Assembly: GCF_018155095.1 (NCBI RefSeq)
Contig: NZ_NAAI01000005.1
Location: forward strand, 116,112-180,111
From: Bartonella queenslandensis
GTDB lineage: Bacteria > Pseudomonadota > Alphaproteobacteria > Rhizobiales > Rhizobiaceae
DNA length: 64,000 nt
Reading direction: 5' to 3'
Below are positions 28,218 through 38,740 of the stretch, piece by piece (position 1 is the stretch's first letter; each line of letters opens with the position of its first letter). A program made the translations under genes and the position numbers. Below the pieces are notes generated by a model, which saw only the letters and a list, made by a program, of their open reading frames with translations, had not been told where the DNA came from and did not search any database.

Positions 28218-29393
28218 TCAAACAGCAGTAAGACGTACGATACCTTCAGATCTTTTTATACCAATCGTTGTAACAAATATCTCATGGATTTCTTTAGAAA
28301 AAGATTTTTCATGAGGACTTAACGCTGGAAAACAGTGTTTTTTTTCAATTGAAAGTGCTGCAAGGGCAAGTGCTAAAGGAAATTGTGCTTCCCGCATATA
28401 ACCAAATAATGTTGTAATGCCTCGATAAGATAGATCAGCATCATCAAGAGCACTTTGTTCTGCTTTTGTTGCTTCGTGAGCACCTGAGGCTGCTGAAATG
28501 GCTAAGGAATCTTTAGCGTCCACCGTTTTCAACATTGTTGTAATTGACTCCTTAAGTGGTATTTTGGTTCTATCTGTTTGGTCTGTAATAATTTGGCTAA
28601 TTTCAGCATAAGCACGTGCGTTACGTTTTTTTGCATGTTCTCTACTTTCAAGAACCAGAAAGACACCGCCAGAACCGGTGATAATACCACCACCAGGGCA
28701 CATCTTACGATCCCACACTGGGCTCCACCCATTATGGGTTAAAAGACCACCAAGCTCATAGGCCAACAACATATCATAACTTTGTGCATTATAGGAACTG
28801 CCTACAAGAGCATGAGTACTCTGTCCTGATTTAATACGGGCTACAGCAATTTGAAGGGCAGAAAGTCCACTTCCTTCTTCTCCCATAAATGTGCGAGATG
28901 ATCCAGTGATTTTATGAACGATTGAAATGTTTCCCGCCAGAAGATTTGACAGTTGTGCCAAAAATAATGTTGGACGAAGTTCCGTTGAAAGCGCAACATT
29001 TAACATAGAAGCATGATCGGTGACTGTGCGCGCTTTAGAAAGAATCTGCGTATCAACAGTAATATCACGCTCTCCTCCACTTGCTGCTACGATCATGTCC
29101 ATTGTTGAAGTAAATTGTTCATTATTTTTCATGCCGGCATCATCAAGAGCAAGACCAGCCGCATAGGTCCCTAGACGTTGCCATGTTCCCATTTGCCGTT
29201 GATCGCTTTTTTTAGAGATTTGTAAACTCCAATCAATTTCAGGCAACTTATGAACTGTGTAGGGCGAAAAAGTTGTACAATCTAGGTTTGGTGTACAGAT
29301 CGAATTATTTAAGAGATTCCAATGTTGATCATTTCCTTCCCCCAGAGAGCTTATGAGACCTATACCAGTAATGAATACAGATTGATCATGCAT
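28218..29393 (-). CDS. fabF2XL: FabF2XL, ketosynthase homologue without catalytic residues
   Basis: A 391-residue FabF-fold protein. At the place of the catalytic cysteine it has Glu173 (GEEGSG); the two catalytic histidine positions read Ser303 (AASGAHE) and Tyr332 (GYMREA). Loss of all three residues resembles the chain-length-factor (KS-beta) half of polyketide ketosynthase heterodimers, where Cys is replaced by Gln. It probably pairs with FabF1XL to set the chain length. Nine bp separate it from acpXL upstream, and the reading frame is intact. Confidence 0.85.
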   Translation of the reverse strand: MHDQSVFITGIGLISSLGEGNDQHWNLLNNSICTPNLDCTTFSPYTVHKLPEIDWSLQISKKSDQRQMGTWQRLGTYAAGLALDDAGMKNNEQFTSTMDMIVAASGGERDITVDTQILSKARTVTDHASMLNVALSTELRPTLFLAQLSNLLAGNISIVHKITGSSRTFMGEEGSGLSALQIAVARIKSGQSTHALVGSSYNAQSYDMLLAYELGGLLTHNGWSPVWDRKMCPGGGIITGSGGVFLVLESREHAKKRNARAYAEISQIITDQTDRTKIPLKESITTMLKTVDAKDSLAISAASGAHEATKAEQSALDDADLSYRGITTLFGYMREAQFPLALALAALSIEKKHCFPALSPHEKSFSKEIHEIFVTTIGIKRSEGIVRLTAV

Positions 29394-29402
29394 AGTAAAA
29401 AA

Positions 29403-29687
29403 CTACTCCGCCTGTTTTAAGGCAACGAGATCATCAATTTTTGCACAAAGATTTTTAAGAACAAAGTATTCTTCCGTAGCAACTGTACCTTCATTAACTT
29501 CTTGTGTCCATTGTTCTAGGGGAACTTTTATTCCAAAGGCTTTATCAATAGCGAAAACAATGTCAAGAAAATCAAGACTGTCGATTCCCAAATCATCAAT
29601 TGTATGACTTTCTGGTGTGATTGTACTGCGATCAATTTCACTGATTTCTGCAATAATATCAGCAACTTTATCAAACGTGGAAGGCAA
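29403..29687 (-). CDS. acpXL: Acyl carrier protein AcpXL
   Basis: A 94-residue specialised acyl carrier protein. The phosphopantetheine site is Ser37 in [18 protein letters not shown], and [17 protein letters not shown] is the characteristic AcpXL helix-2/3 region. It carries the 27-hydroxyoctacosanoate precursor for lipid A. The start is TTG at 29687: an in-frame stop lies just upstream, no ATG is available before the conserved sequence, and AAGGA is spaced 9 bp before the TTG. It heads the cluster on the minus strand. Confidence 0.93.
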   Translation of the reverse strand: MPSTFDKVADIIAEISEIDRSTITPESHTIDDLGIDSLDFLDIVFAIDKAFGIKVPLEQWTQEVNEGTVATEEYFVLKNLCAKIDDLVALKQAE

Positions 29688-29876
29688 TGTATGGATTCCT
29701 TATTATAGAGTTAGTAAATTCAAAATACGTTTAATATCATTCCTCTAGCCTTTTTTCTATTTAAAAAAAAGCTTTAATCTAGAATATAACTGTCCTTATT
29801 TATAGAGAAAAGAGCTTTACAGTGTGTAAAATACTATACCTCAATATTTAAAAAACTTTGAAGTTTTATTGCACAT

Positions 29877-32195
29877 TTATTTTACGGGGCTATTTTTTCT
29901 ATTTGCTGCAAGGACAGCAAGAGCTGTTATATTAACAACGCCGCGTGAAGTTACTGAAGGCGTGAGTATATGGGCGGGACGTGCTGCCCCTATTAAAATC
30001 GGACCAACATGGAGTGCATTTGTAAGGATTTTAACAGTGTTGAGCGTGATGTTGGCTGAATCAAGTGTTGGAAAGACAAGCAAATTCGCTTCACTTTTGA
30101 GACGAGAATCAGGAAAAACACGATCACGAAAAACTTTGGAAAGGGCAGCATCACCATGCATTTCACCATCTGCTTCTAAATGAGGGTGTAATTTGGCAAG
30201 AATTTCTGTTGCACGTCGCATTTTACGTGCACTTTCTGTATTTTTAGAACCAAAGTTTGAGTGGGATAATAAGGCTGCTTTGGGTGTTATTCCAAATGCT
30301 TCAACTTCTTGAGCTGCCAATACAGTCATTTCAGCGATTTCTTCTGCAGAAGGATTTTCATTGACGTAAGTATCTGTGAGAAAAAGAGTACGCTGTTGAG
30401 AGATAAGCAAACTCATAGCAGAAAAACGGTGAACATGAGGATCAAGTCCGATAATTTGTTCAATCAATTCAAGTTGACGTTCAAAACGTCCTTCTAAGCC
30501 GCAAATCATTGCATCTGCTTCTTCACGCATAACGGCAAGGGCTGCGATAGCCGTTGTTGATGTTCTCACTATTGTTTTTGCCATTTCAGGCGTAACGCCA
30601 CGTCTTCCTGTATAATGAAAAAATAAATTAACGTAGTCACGAAAACGTGGATCATCTTCAGGATTTATTAATTCAAAATCTATATTAGGGCGAATTTTCA
30701 AACCAAAGCGTTTTAATCTTGCTTCTATGACGTGTGGACGGCCGATAAGGAGAGGTGTTGCTGTTTGTTCTTCAATGACAACTTGCGCTGCACGAAGGAC
30801 GCGTTCATCTTCACCATTGGCATAGATAACACGTTTACGTCTTGCTGTTTTTGCTGCAGCAAAAACAGGCTTCATTGTTAGGCCAGAAAGAAAGACAAAT
30901 CGATTGAGGGTATCATGGTAGGCTTCCATATCTTCAATGGGACGCAATGCGACACCTGTTGCCATTGCTGCTTGAGCAACAGCAGGAGCAATACGTAGTA
31001 TTAAACGTGGGTCAAAAGGAGAGGGAATTAGATAGTCTGGTCCAAAATTAGGCGGTTCTTTTGAGTATGCACGTGCTACAACATCTGAAGTTTCTTCACG
31101 AGCAAGAGCAGCAATTGCATGAACAGCAGCCATTTTCATTTCTTCATTAATTGCAGTAGCACCTACATCTAATGCACCACGGAAGATATAGGGAAAACAA
31201 AGGACATTATTAACCTGATTGGGATAATCAGACCGCCCTGTGCAGATCATTGCATCGGGCCGTATAGAGTGTGCTTTTTCAGGCATAATTTCAGGTACTG
31301 GATTAGCCAATGCTAAAATTAATGGATTTTGAGCCATTTTTTTAAGATATTCAGGCTTTAAAACACCACCCGCAGATAGGCCTAGAAAAATATCTGCATT
31401 ATCAATAATATCAGATAAAGTTCGTGCGTCAGTTTTTTGTGCATAGTTGACTTTCCAACGATCCATAAGGGTTTTGCGACCTTCATAAACAACGCCCTCT
31501 AAGTCACTAAGCCAAATATTTTCAACTTTTGCTCCAAGACGGACCAAAAGATTAAGACAAGCTAGGGCGGCAGCGCCTGCGCCTGAGGTAACTATTTTGG
31601 CATTTTCAATTTTTTTTCCTGAAAGATTTAAGGCATTTAATACAGCAGCAGAAACAATAATGGCGGTTCCGTGTTGGTCATCATGAAAAACTGGGATATT
31701 CATCTTAGTGCGCAGCTTTTCTTCAATTTCAAAACATTCTGGAGCCTTAATATCTTCAAGATTAATACCACCAAATGTAGGTTCTAGGCTCGATACCGTT
31801 TGTACCATTTGCTCTATATCGGATGCATCAATTTCAATATCAAAAACATCAATATTCGCAAATTTTTTGAATAAAACAGCTTTGCCTTCCATAACTGGCT
31901 TTGAAGCGAGTGGACCAATATTTCCTAAACCAAGAACAGCTGTTCCATTTGATATAACAGCAACTAAATTAGAACGAGATGTATATTGAGCGGCAAGATT
32001 GGGATTTTCATGGATTGCAAGACATGGTGCAGCAACGCCTGGGGAATAAGCAAGAGCTAAATCACGTTGATTATCAAGAGGCTTTGTCGCTTGTATTTCC
32101 AATTTTCCAGGTTTTGGATGTTGGTGATAAAAAAGTGCAGCACTGTCAAGTTCAGCTATTGGTGAACTGAAATCATTATTTCGTTCTCTAGACAT
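29877..32195 (-). CDS. maeB: NADP-dependent malic enzyme with phosphotransacetylase-like domain
   Basis: About 772 residues from the ATG at 32195 (a TTG five codons upstream also opens the frame). The N-terminal malic enzyme half has [45 protein letters not shown] and the Rossmann segment [17 protein letters not shown]. The C-terminal 330 residues resemble phosphotransacetylase ([17 protein letters not shown] and the tail [10 protein letters not shown]), a regulatory, usually inactive domain in MaeB enzymes. It decarboxylates malate to pyruvate and makes NADPH. It is transcribed toward acpXL but about 190 bp away. Confidence 0.93.
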   Translation of the reverse strand: MSRERNNDFSSPIAELDSAALFYHQHPKPGKLEIQATKPLDNQRDLALAYSPGVAAPCLAIHENPNLAAQYTSRSNLVAVISNGTAVLGLGNIGPLASKPVMEGKAVLFKKFANIDVFDIEIDASDIEQMVQTVSSLEPTFGGINLEDIKAPECFEIEEKLRTKMNIPVFHDDQHGTAIIVSAAVLNALNLSGKKIENAKIVTSGAGAAALACLNLLVRLGAKVENIWLSDLEGVVYEGRKTLMDRWKVNYAQKTDARTLSDIIDNADIFLGLSAGGVLKPEYLKKMAQNPLILALANPVPEIMPEKAHSIRPDAMICTGRSDYPNQVNNVLCFPYIFRGALDVGATAINEEMKMAAVHAIAALAREETSDVVARAYSKEPPNFGPDYLIPSPFDPRLILRIAPAVAQAAMATGVALRPIEDMEAYHDTLNRFVFLSGLTMKPVFAAAKTARRKRVIYANGEDERVLRAAQVVIEEQTATPLLIGRPHVIEARLKRFGLKIRPNIDFELINPEDDPRFRDYVNLFFHYTGRRGVTPEMAKTIVRTSTTAIAALAVMREEADAMICGLEGRFERQLELIEQIIGLDPHVHRFSAMSLLISQQRTLFLTDTYVNENPSAEEIAEMTVLAAQEVEAFGITPKAALLSHSNFGSKNTESARKMRRATEILAKLHPHLEADGEMHGDAALSKVFRDRVFPDSRLKSEANLLVFPTLDSANITLNTVKILTNALHVGPILIGAARPAHILTPSVTSRGVVNITALAVLAANRKNSPVK

Positions 32196-33191
32196 TTTTA
32201 TGATACCCAAGTTAGTGTATATTTATATGAGATGTTCCATCTACTACGATTAGGTTTTGTCCACTAATAGATCCTCATTTCTCTGAATATCAAAATGCAT
32301 GAGTATGAGAAAATTCTTCTGGATCGTAAAACCAGTTTGATGTTCTTTTCCATTTGTGCGCATGAATAAATTTCATTGATAGCAGCACATTTGTTTTTCT
32401 TATCCTTAATAAAACGCGTAAAAATTGATTAGTCTGCAAACAAATAAAATATTTACTCATAATTACATTACCAAGCCATTATTTGTTTTGCAATGCTTAC
32501 AAATTAAGGAAATAAAAGAGTTTTCTATTAACTTCATCTTCTTTATTTAAATTTCTATAGGAAAGTAGAAAAAAATTTTAAATAACAATTTGCAATTTAT
32601 AAATTGTTTTTGCAACTATTTAAAAGGAAACTGGAACTTTAAAAATGGAAGTTATTTTATTTATTGTTCAATTGAACGTTTAATAATGCGCGCTGTATAT
32701 TTTTTAATATACTGACAAATTGGTGTTTTTATAAACGCAAGGTATATCCGAAACAGTTGTCATTACGCACTTTATACATGAAATTCATATATTTCATTAT
32801 GTTGAGTGGAAAATTTGAATATAATACGATTTCATTTATTTCAAATACACCTATAATAATAAAAGTATTTATTTATACCTTTCAAGGCTAAGAAAGAAGT
32901 AGAAATTTTCTTATGAAGTGTTTTACAAAAGCACGAACAATATTGAGAATGAGCAAATAGAATAATATTATCAGATTTTTATTTTTATGAAACTATGAAA
33001 AATAAAGGGATTAAGAGAAGGATAAGAAAAAATTCTTCTTTAGAATTATAATTGAAGATATAAGAAAATCTCATGTCAATTATTAGTCTTTGAAGTCCAC
33101 AGCTCTAGTTTATAGCAGAGCACTTTAGATGGGTGATTAAGACAACTGGAAAGAGAAAAGTGGAAAAACATTTTTCCACTTTGCTTATTGT
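32196..33191. other. Spacer between maeB and the large coiled-coil gene
   Basis: About 1 kb of AT-rich sequence upstream of maeB and downstream of the 1519-codon gene. No coding frame longer than about 60 codons, no tRNA and no convincing terminator were seen. Near 33110-33190 a purine-rich stretch precedes the end of the coiled-coil gene. Confidence 0.35.
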
Positions 33192-36100
33192 CTATTGGAT
33201 TCGCCCACTTGCATGAGCAAGCATGGTATAAACTTTTCCTGTATCTGATATCAGGTATTTACGAACTGAGCTAGAAGAACCAGAACTGCGCGATATATCA
33301 CGCAAGAGCTTTTCGAAATCCGCAACATATTGATTCACTGAACTTTTAAACTCGAAATCGCTCAAATATTTTCTCTTAATCATTTCAAATATTTTTTTTC
33401 CATTCAAGGTATAAAGGTGTTCTGTTACGATATTTCTTTGTCCACGTTGATAATGATCCCATAGCTCAACAATGGCACTGTGATTAATAGCTTGCACTAT
33501 ACCTGATGCTAATGCGTTAAGAGAACTGTTTGCAGGACGCGGTTTTGTTTGCACGGATGTTAAAACAGCATCATTAAGGGCTTCATCATAAAATGATTCT
33601 TCACGTGAAGCTCTTTCTAAGAGATTCGATACCCATTTACTAGGTCTTTTTTTGCTTTGATCTTGTTGTAAAACAGGTTTAGGGGGGATGATCTTTTTAA
33701 TGGACTCAGGAAAACTATCACTTCTCTTATTAAGCATTGATGATGTAGGAAATGCCGATATTAATTGTTCTTTTGTGCTCTTTTGATCATTTTGTACAAC
33801 ACTGACGAGATCCTTTAATGCTGTAATTTGTTCATTCAAAGCCGTACGAATTGTTTGGGTTGTTTCTTTTGTTCTTTCTGGAAGCTTTTTAGCATTTTCA
33901 TGAATATCATTGTTAATCTTTGAAAGTTCTAAACGAACTTCATCTGCGGAGCGACGTATATCTTCTGCTGCTCCTGAAAAACGTGTTGACGCTTCACTAA
34001 TGAGCCTATTAAGGGATTGTTCGAATGAATCTGTAGCGTTACGCGCATTCTTATCAGAGCGCTCAAGTGCTAAGTTGAATATTTTTTCATAATGCTCAAT
34101 CATCTGATTAATTTCATGAGACTTTGAAACAAGAGCATCGCTTAATACAGAAAGTGTCGTATTTTTTTCTTCAAGTGTTGAACTTAGTGAATTTTCAGAC
34201 TGTTCAAGAACCTGAATAGTTTGCGAAAGTGTTCTTGCATGTTCACCAAAACTGCTTGTTATATGATTAATTTGTTCAAAAGTATTTTTTGAGAGTCCTT
34301 GCAGAATTTCAACATTATTATTGAGTGCTTGATTGGAGGCTGATAAACACTCTGCTACTTGATTCGTATTGCGGAAAAAATTGTTCGCAGTTTCATTAAA
34401 CTGACCATCAATATTTTGAACAGCCGATAATAAAACATGACTATTTTTTTGGAAGTTGTCAATTGATTGATTCAATTGTTTTAAGATGGATGAAACATTA
34501 TTAACAAGCTCTTCCTTCATAACCGTTACTGTTTGAAGTGTTTCAGAGTTTGCTTTGTTCAAGCTATTCACTAAAGATTCATTATGTGCATAAATTCTTT
34601 GTTCAGCATTTTGTGTGGAGAGAGAGAGTTGTTCACCAATATGCTGCGTTAAAGAATCAATTGATTCTGTTGTATTTTGCGCTGCTTGATTTAAGTGATT
34701 TGTCAGCTCTGTTATTTTTTCAACATGTTCTGAAATTTGTGTTGCTGTCTGATTCTTTGCGTCTTCCAGACGGCTTGTTACATCAGAAAGCTGATATCCT
34801 AAGTTGTTTTTAAGGTTTTGCATAGAGTGATGAAGAACATCACAACGCTCATTAAGGATTTGTTCTATTGCTGTTGTTGATGTATGAATTGTTTCATTCA
34901 ATAACGCTTGTGCATTATGACTGGCTGTTGCGAAAGCTTCGACAGTATGTGCTGTTTGTTCAGATAGAACGGACAGAACTTTTTCACTGGTATCATAAAC
35001 TGTTTTCTTAACGTTTGATACAATGCGATTGCCTGATTCTGAGAGAATATTTTCAGCTTGTGCGGTAACATTCGTAACAGATGAGAGAATTTGTTCAGTC
35101 GTAGAAGAAAGAATATCAGAAGCTTTTATAATCTTATTATGCAGGTTATCTGTGACTGTATTAACAGAATCTTCTAAGCTAACGCGCATATTGTCAACAC
35201 TACTTTCCAACGCTTGCTGAATTATCTGACTTTGCTCATTATTAAGCATAAGAGACGCTTTTAACGTGTCAGAACGTTCTTCAATAACAGATGTTTGCAT
35301 ATCAATGGCTTCACAGACTTGGCCAAATTTTTCAGATAATATTTCCTCTAGCGTTGTTGTCCGTTCAAAAATTTTGTGTGCACGATCTTCTAAATTTGTA
35401 TCGAATGATTCCATACGTGTTTCAAGGGTTTCAAAGAAAACACCACTTGATTGAGAAAGAGTATTTTTTAAAATTTCGGCATGGCTTTCAAGGTTTTGGA
35501 TATGATCTTGAACCGTTTCAGTAATGTTTTTATTATTGGCGGCAATTGCGCTTTCAACTAAATCTATTTGTTGTTTCAATGCAACATCAACACGTATATC
35601 ACTTTTTGCGATGAGATTATGGATTGTTTCCATACGTTGTTCGAGTGTGCGTGCTTGATCAGCAAGAACTTCGTTGAGAGAAAAACTATTAATTGCTAAA
35701 GAGTCACGCAGAGCATCAGCACGGATATCAATATTTCTCGCTTGTGCCTCTAAAGCATCTTGCGTTGTATTGCAGCTTTGTACAATGACTTCTTGTAGTT
35801 TGTCAGTGCATTGAATGATATTTGCAATATGATTTTCAGCTTGTTTGTCAACGATTTGAGCATTGTCAATCAAAACTTTTTCGATATGAGAAGTATTTTG
35901 AGCTAAAACATCAATCTGATTTCTTAATGCATCAGCGATTTTATTCTTCTCGTTATCGAGCATGTCTGCCATGAGAGCTCGTTGATCAGAAAGTTGCAAT
36001 TTAAAATCTTGTGAACGCTCTTGTATGATATCAACAATGGCATTGTCGACATGTTGAATTTCTTCTCTCAGACTTTCTTTACTTTTATCGATTGCAGACA

Positions 36101-37751
36101 GAATAGCTTCACGTCCATTTGTAAACGCATGGGTAATGTCTGCCGTTTTTTCTTGGAGGTTTTCATTTATTTTCAAGACATGAGATTCCAAGAAGTTACC
36201 AAGTTTTTCAGCATTATCCTCTAAAGCTTGACTGCGCTCTATAAAGCAATCAATGATAGAGCTACTGTGTTCTTTAAGAGAAAGATCAACAGTTGCCAAA
36301 CGTTGTTCAAAGGCTCCAATTGCTTGCGAGGTTACGTTATCAAATTGAGAAGAGAGTTTATGTGCTTGGTCGTCTAGCTTTAAGATTTTTTCATCAAAAT
36401 TCTGTAGGGATTGATTATTGCGATCAATAAGAGCTTTATCTAGGGCTTTAAACTTTTCATCGACAGCGTGCAAAGTTTGATCTGTTACAGCTTGTATATG
36501 TGTTGCAATTTTAGCAACATGCATTTCCGCTTTTACTGCTGTTTCATTAAAGGTTTTTTCTATTTGTTTCTCATTATGATCAAATCGTTTTGCAAAACCA
36601 TCAAAGTTCTTTCCTAATTCATCAAAAAATTCTGCGTTTTTCTGCTGAATTTGTGTCGTTGTTTTGTTAAATTTTTCAACAAGATGATTTGTTACCCCTT
36701 CACCGGCATAGGAAAGTTTTTCAACAAGGTCCTCACCTTGTTTTTGTAAAGTTTGAGAAAGGGTTTGTGCAAGTTTTTCAACATTGGTTACAATTTTAGA
36801 GGTAACCAAGCCAAATTCATCGCTCAGTTGTTCTTGGGTTCCTTTTATTGTTGATTGTACGCGATCGGCATGATTCAAAATAGCTATGCGTTCATTACTC
36901 AATTCTTTGATCAGTGTATGAATGCGTGATTCATTCTCAGCATAGGCTTGTTCTAGATTGTGAACTTCACCTTGTATGATTGCTTCAAGTTCAACAGCAC
37001 GTCCGAGCGTACGCTCAATACCTTCGTTCATTGCTGCTACTTCTTCACGAATGGTTTGTCCTATAGCAATGGCTTGTTTTTCAGAGAGATGTTGTGGCTC
37101 ACTAAGACGTTGTGCAGCATTTGTCATAAGAATGGCTATATTATGCAATTCGTTGGAACGTTTTGTTAATTGAGCAACGCCCCAAGATATAAGGATAGGA
37201 ATTGCTGTTCCAGCTGCTACAGCAAGCCCTGTTGGGGATGTCACAAAAGTACTGATATTGGATAAAGAGCCGAGTCCGGTAGGAGCGAGCTTATGCGCAA
37301 TAAAAGCCCCCCCCGTTGCCCATAAAGCACTAAGTGCTGTTGTATACCAGTAAATTCGAGAGGAAGAACGTTGCTTTAAGAGCCCAAAATTTACAGGGGT
37401 TGTTATATCATCATTTGCAGGAAGAGGTTTTGTTGACAGCAATGTATTGTGAACCGTTCCCCCTGAAATATCAGCTGAAGATTTTGGAGCAAAAAGCTGT
37501 CCAACAACGGATTTGTCAATAACAGCGTCATCATGAATATTAGAGACAAAAGTTGAATTACCATTTTCAGTAAAAAATTCTTCTTCTGCCATTGCAATTT
37601 TTTGAATCAAATCATCAACATTAACGATATTTTCAGAATTATTAGATGATATCGTTTCAAATGCCGTGTTATCGAAATCAAAGTTCATCGCTTTTGTGAG
37701 GGCTTCTTCAACTTCAACTTCAAACGTTTGCAACTTGGTTCTGCGTGCCAT
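33192..37751 (-). CDS. Giant coiled-coil membrane protein, probable growth-pole ring (GPR) homologue
   Basis: A 1519-residue protein. The N-terminus MARRTKLQTFEVEVEEALTK is followed by an acidic linker and two transmembrane helices (about 133-152 and 172-194). After these come more than 1000 residues of apolipoprotein-like amphipathic coiled coil with repeated patterns such as LEERAHKI, ILSEKF and ALRDSLA, and a C-terminal globular part of about 170 residues. Size, two early membrane helices and long apolipoprotein-type repeats match the Agrobacterium growth pole ring protein and rhizobial homologues, which organise polar growth. The match rests on architecture; no alignment was run. GAGGCGAG precedes the ATG. 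Confidence 0.62.
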   Translation of the reverse strand: MARRTKLQTFEVEVEEALTKAMNFDFDNTAFETISSNNSENIVNVDDLIQKIAMAEEEFFTENGNSTFVSNIHDDAVIDKSVVGQLFAPKSSADISGGTVHNTLLSTKPLPANDDITTPVNFGLLKQRSSSRIYWYTTALSALWATGGAFIAHKLAPTGLGSLSNISTFVTSPTGLAVAAGTAIPILISWGVAQLTKRSNELHNIAILMTNAAQRLSEPQHLSEKQAIAIGQTIREEVAAMNEGIERTLGRAVELEAIIQGEVHNLEQAYAENESRIHTLIKELSNERIAILNHADRVQSTIKGTQEQLSDEFGLVTSKIVTNVEKLAQTLSQTLQKQGEDLVEKLSYAGEGVTNHLVEKFNKTTTQIQQKNAEFFDELGKNFDGFAKRFDHNEKQIEKTFNETAVKAEMHVAKIATHIQAVTDQTLHAVDEKFKALDKALIDRNNQSLQNFDEKILKLDDQAHKLSSQFDNVTSQAIGAFEQRLATVDLSLKEHSSSIIDCFIERSQALEDNAEKLGNFLESHVLKINENLQEKTADITHAFTNGREAILSAIDKSKESLREEIQHVDNAIVDIIQERSQDFKLQLSDQRALMADMLDNEKNKIADALRNQIDVLAQNTSHIEKVLIDNAQIVDKQAENHIANIIQCTDKLQEVIVQSCNTTQDALEAQARNIDIRADALRDSLAINSFSLNEVLADQARTLEQRMETIHNLIAKSDIRVDVALKQQIDLVESAIAANNKNITETVQDHIQNLESHAEILKNTLSQSSGVFFETLETRMESFDTNLEDRAHKIFERTTTLEEILSEKFGQVCEAIDMQTSVIEERSDTLKASLMLNNEQSQIIQQALESSVDNMRVSLEDSVNTVTDNLHNKIIKASDILSSTTEQILSSVTNVTAQAENILSESGNRIVSNVKKTVYDTSEKVLSVLSEQTAHTVEAFATASHNAQALLNETIHTSTTAIEQILNERCDVLHHSMQNLKNNLGYQLSDVTSRLEDAKNQTATQISEHVEKITELTNHLNQAAQNTTESIDSLTQHIGEQLSLSTQNAEQRIYAHNESLVNSLNKANSETLQTVTVMKEELVNNVSSILKQLNQSIDNFQKNSHVLLSAVQNIDGQFNETANNFFRNTNQVAECLSASNQALNNNVEILQGLSKNTFEQINHITSSFGEHARTLSQTIQVLEQSENSLSSTLEEKNTTLSVLSDALVSKSHEINQMIEHYEKIFNLALERSDKNARNATDSFEQSLNRLISEASTRFSGAAEDIRRSADEVRLELSKINNDIHENAKKLPERTKETTQTIRTALNEQITALKDLVSVVQNDQKSTKEQLISAFPTSSMLNKRSDSFPESIKKIIPPKPVLQQDQSKKRPSKWVSNLLERASREESFYDEALNDAVLTSVQTKPRPANSSLNALASGIVQAINHSAIVELWDHYQRGQRNIVTEHLYTLNGKKIFEMIKRKYLSDFEFKSSVNQYVADFEKLLRDISRSSGSSSSVRKYLISDTGKVYTMLAHASGRIQ

Positions 37752-38446
37752 ACTCGCCTCGTACTCTTACAGATGGAAAAAGGGATACGTCCTCTTCCAC
37801 ATAATTTCTGCATACTAGCTGTTAATTATTTAGAAAGGAATATGCCGAGAGAAAAATTTTGAAAACTTATCAAAATAAAGTTAACGCAGTCTCTTATACT
37901 TTGTTTAAAAATGTTATAAAATATAATAAAAACAATTTATTATTTGATTCTAACAAACAACAAAAATACTGTTTACAACTTGTGCTTATAAAAAGCTCTA
38001 TCAATCCATTCTCTTTGAGATAAAGACAATTTAATGGCAGTTATATATCAATGTAAAAAAAATAGTGCAGTGTAAATGCATTTTTTGAATAATGATGATC
38101 AATAATAAATGTTGTTGTCCGCTTACTTTTATTGATTCTAAACAAAGGAAGTTCATTATCTCACATAGTGTCTGTAATAGTTTAATTAAATAGTCTATAA
38201 TAGTTTAAAATGTATAAAAATCCGTCTTTTAACTGTAAGTTCATAAAAAAGTAAACGTGGAAAAATTTTGAATTTAATGGTAGACTTTCAGAGGCTGGAC
38301 TTTATTATTGCCTTAAAGGGCGGTTTTTTCTCCAGTTTCAGTTGTTTGTTGCTAAAATTTGAAGCTTCTACGTTGACAATTGAATATTTTTCAGTCGATA
38401 TGCATGCACGAATATTTTATGCAACCGAGATGAAGGTGTAGGAATA
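37752..38446. other. Divergent spacer upstream of hfq and the coiled-coil gene
   Basis: Nearly 700 bp between divergent genes. It should contain promoters for both. The sequence is AT-rich with scattered short A/T tracts; no small gene or stable GC-rich hairpin was found. Confidence 0.35.
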
Positions 38447-38686
38447 ATGGCAGAGCGATCACAACACCTGCAAGATGTGTTTTTAAATACGGTGCGTAAG
38501 CAAAAAATTTCTCTTACAATTTTTCTTGTTAATGGCGTTAAACTTACGGGGATTGTAACTTCATTTGATAGTTTTTGTGTCCTTTTGCGCCGAGATGGAC
38601 ATGCGCAACTGGTTTATAAGCATGCTATTTCTACGATTATGCCTGGGCAGCCTGTGCAGATGTTTGAAGGAGAAAGTCCTGAGTAA
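38447..38686 (+). CDS. hfq: RNA chaperone Hfq
   Basis: A 79-residue Sm-like protein. The distal/proximal RNA-binding signature is present: [27 protein letters not shown] for Sm1, and [12 protein letters not shown] for Sm2 with the Y-K-H motif. It pairs small RNAs with mRNAs and helps control RNA turnover. It is followed at 54 bp by hflX, the conserved hfq-hflX layout. Confidence 0.97.
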   Translation: MAERSQHLQDVFLNTVRKQKISLTIFLVNGVKLTGIVTSFDSFCVLLRRDGHAQLVYKHAISTIMPGQPVQMFEGESPE

Positions 38687-38740
38687 ACATATTATTTTAA
38701 GATAAACCTCTTATCCCATTTTAAAAGTACTTAGATTGCT

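Noticed and set aside
32196..32210. TTG start for maeB five codons upstream.
   Set aside because: An ATG at 32195 gives a normal N-terminus for MaeB and no good ribosome binding site supports the TTG.
34538..37522. Several plus-strand frames of 60-91 codons opposite the coiled-coil gene.
   Set aside because: All are antisense shadows of the repetitive coiled-coil coding sequence.
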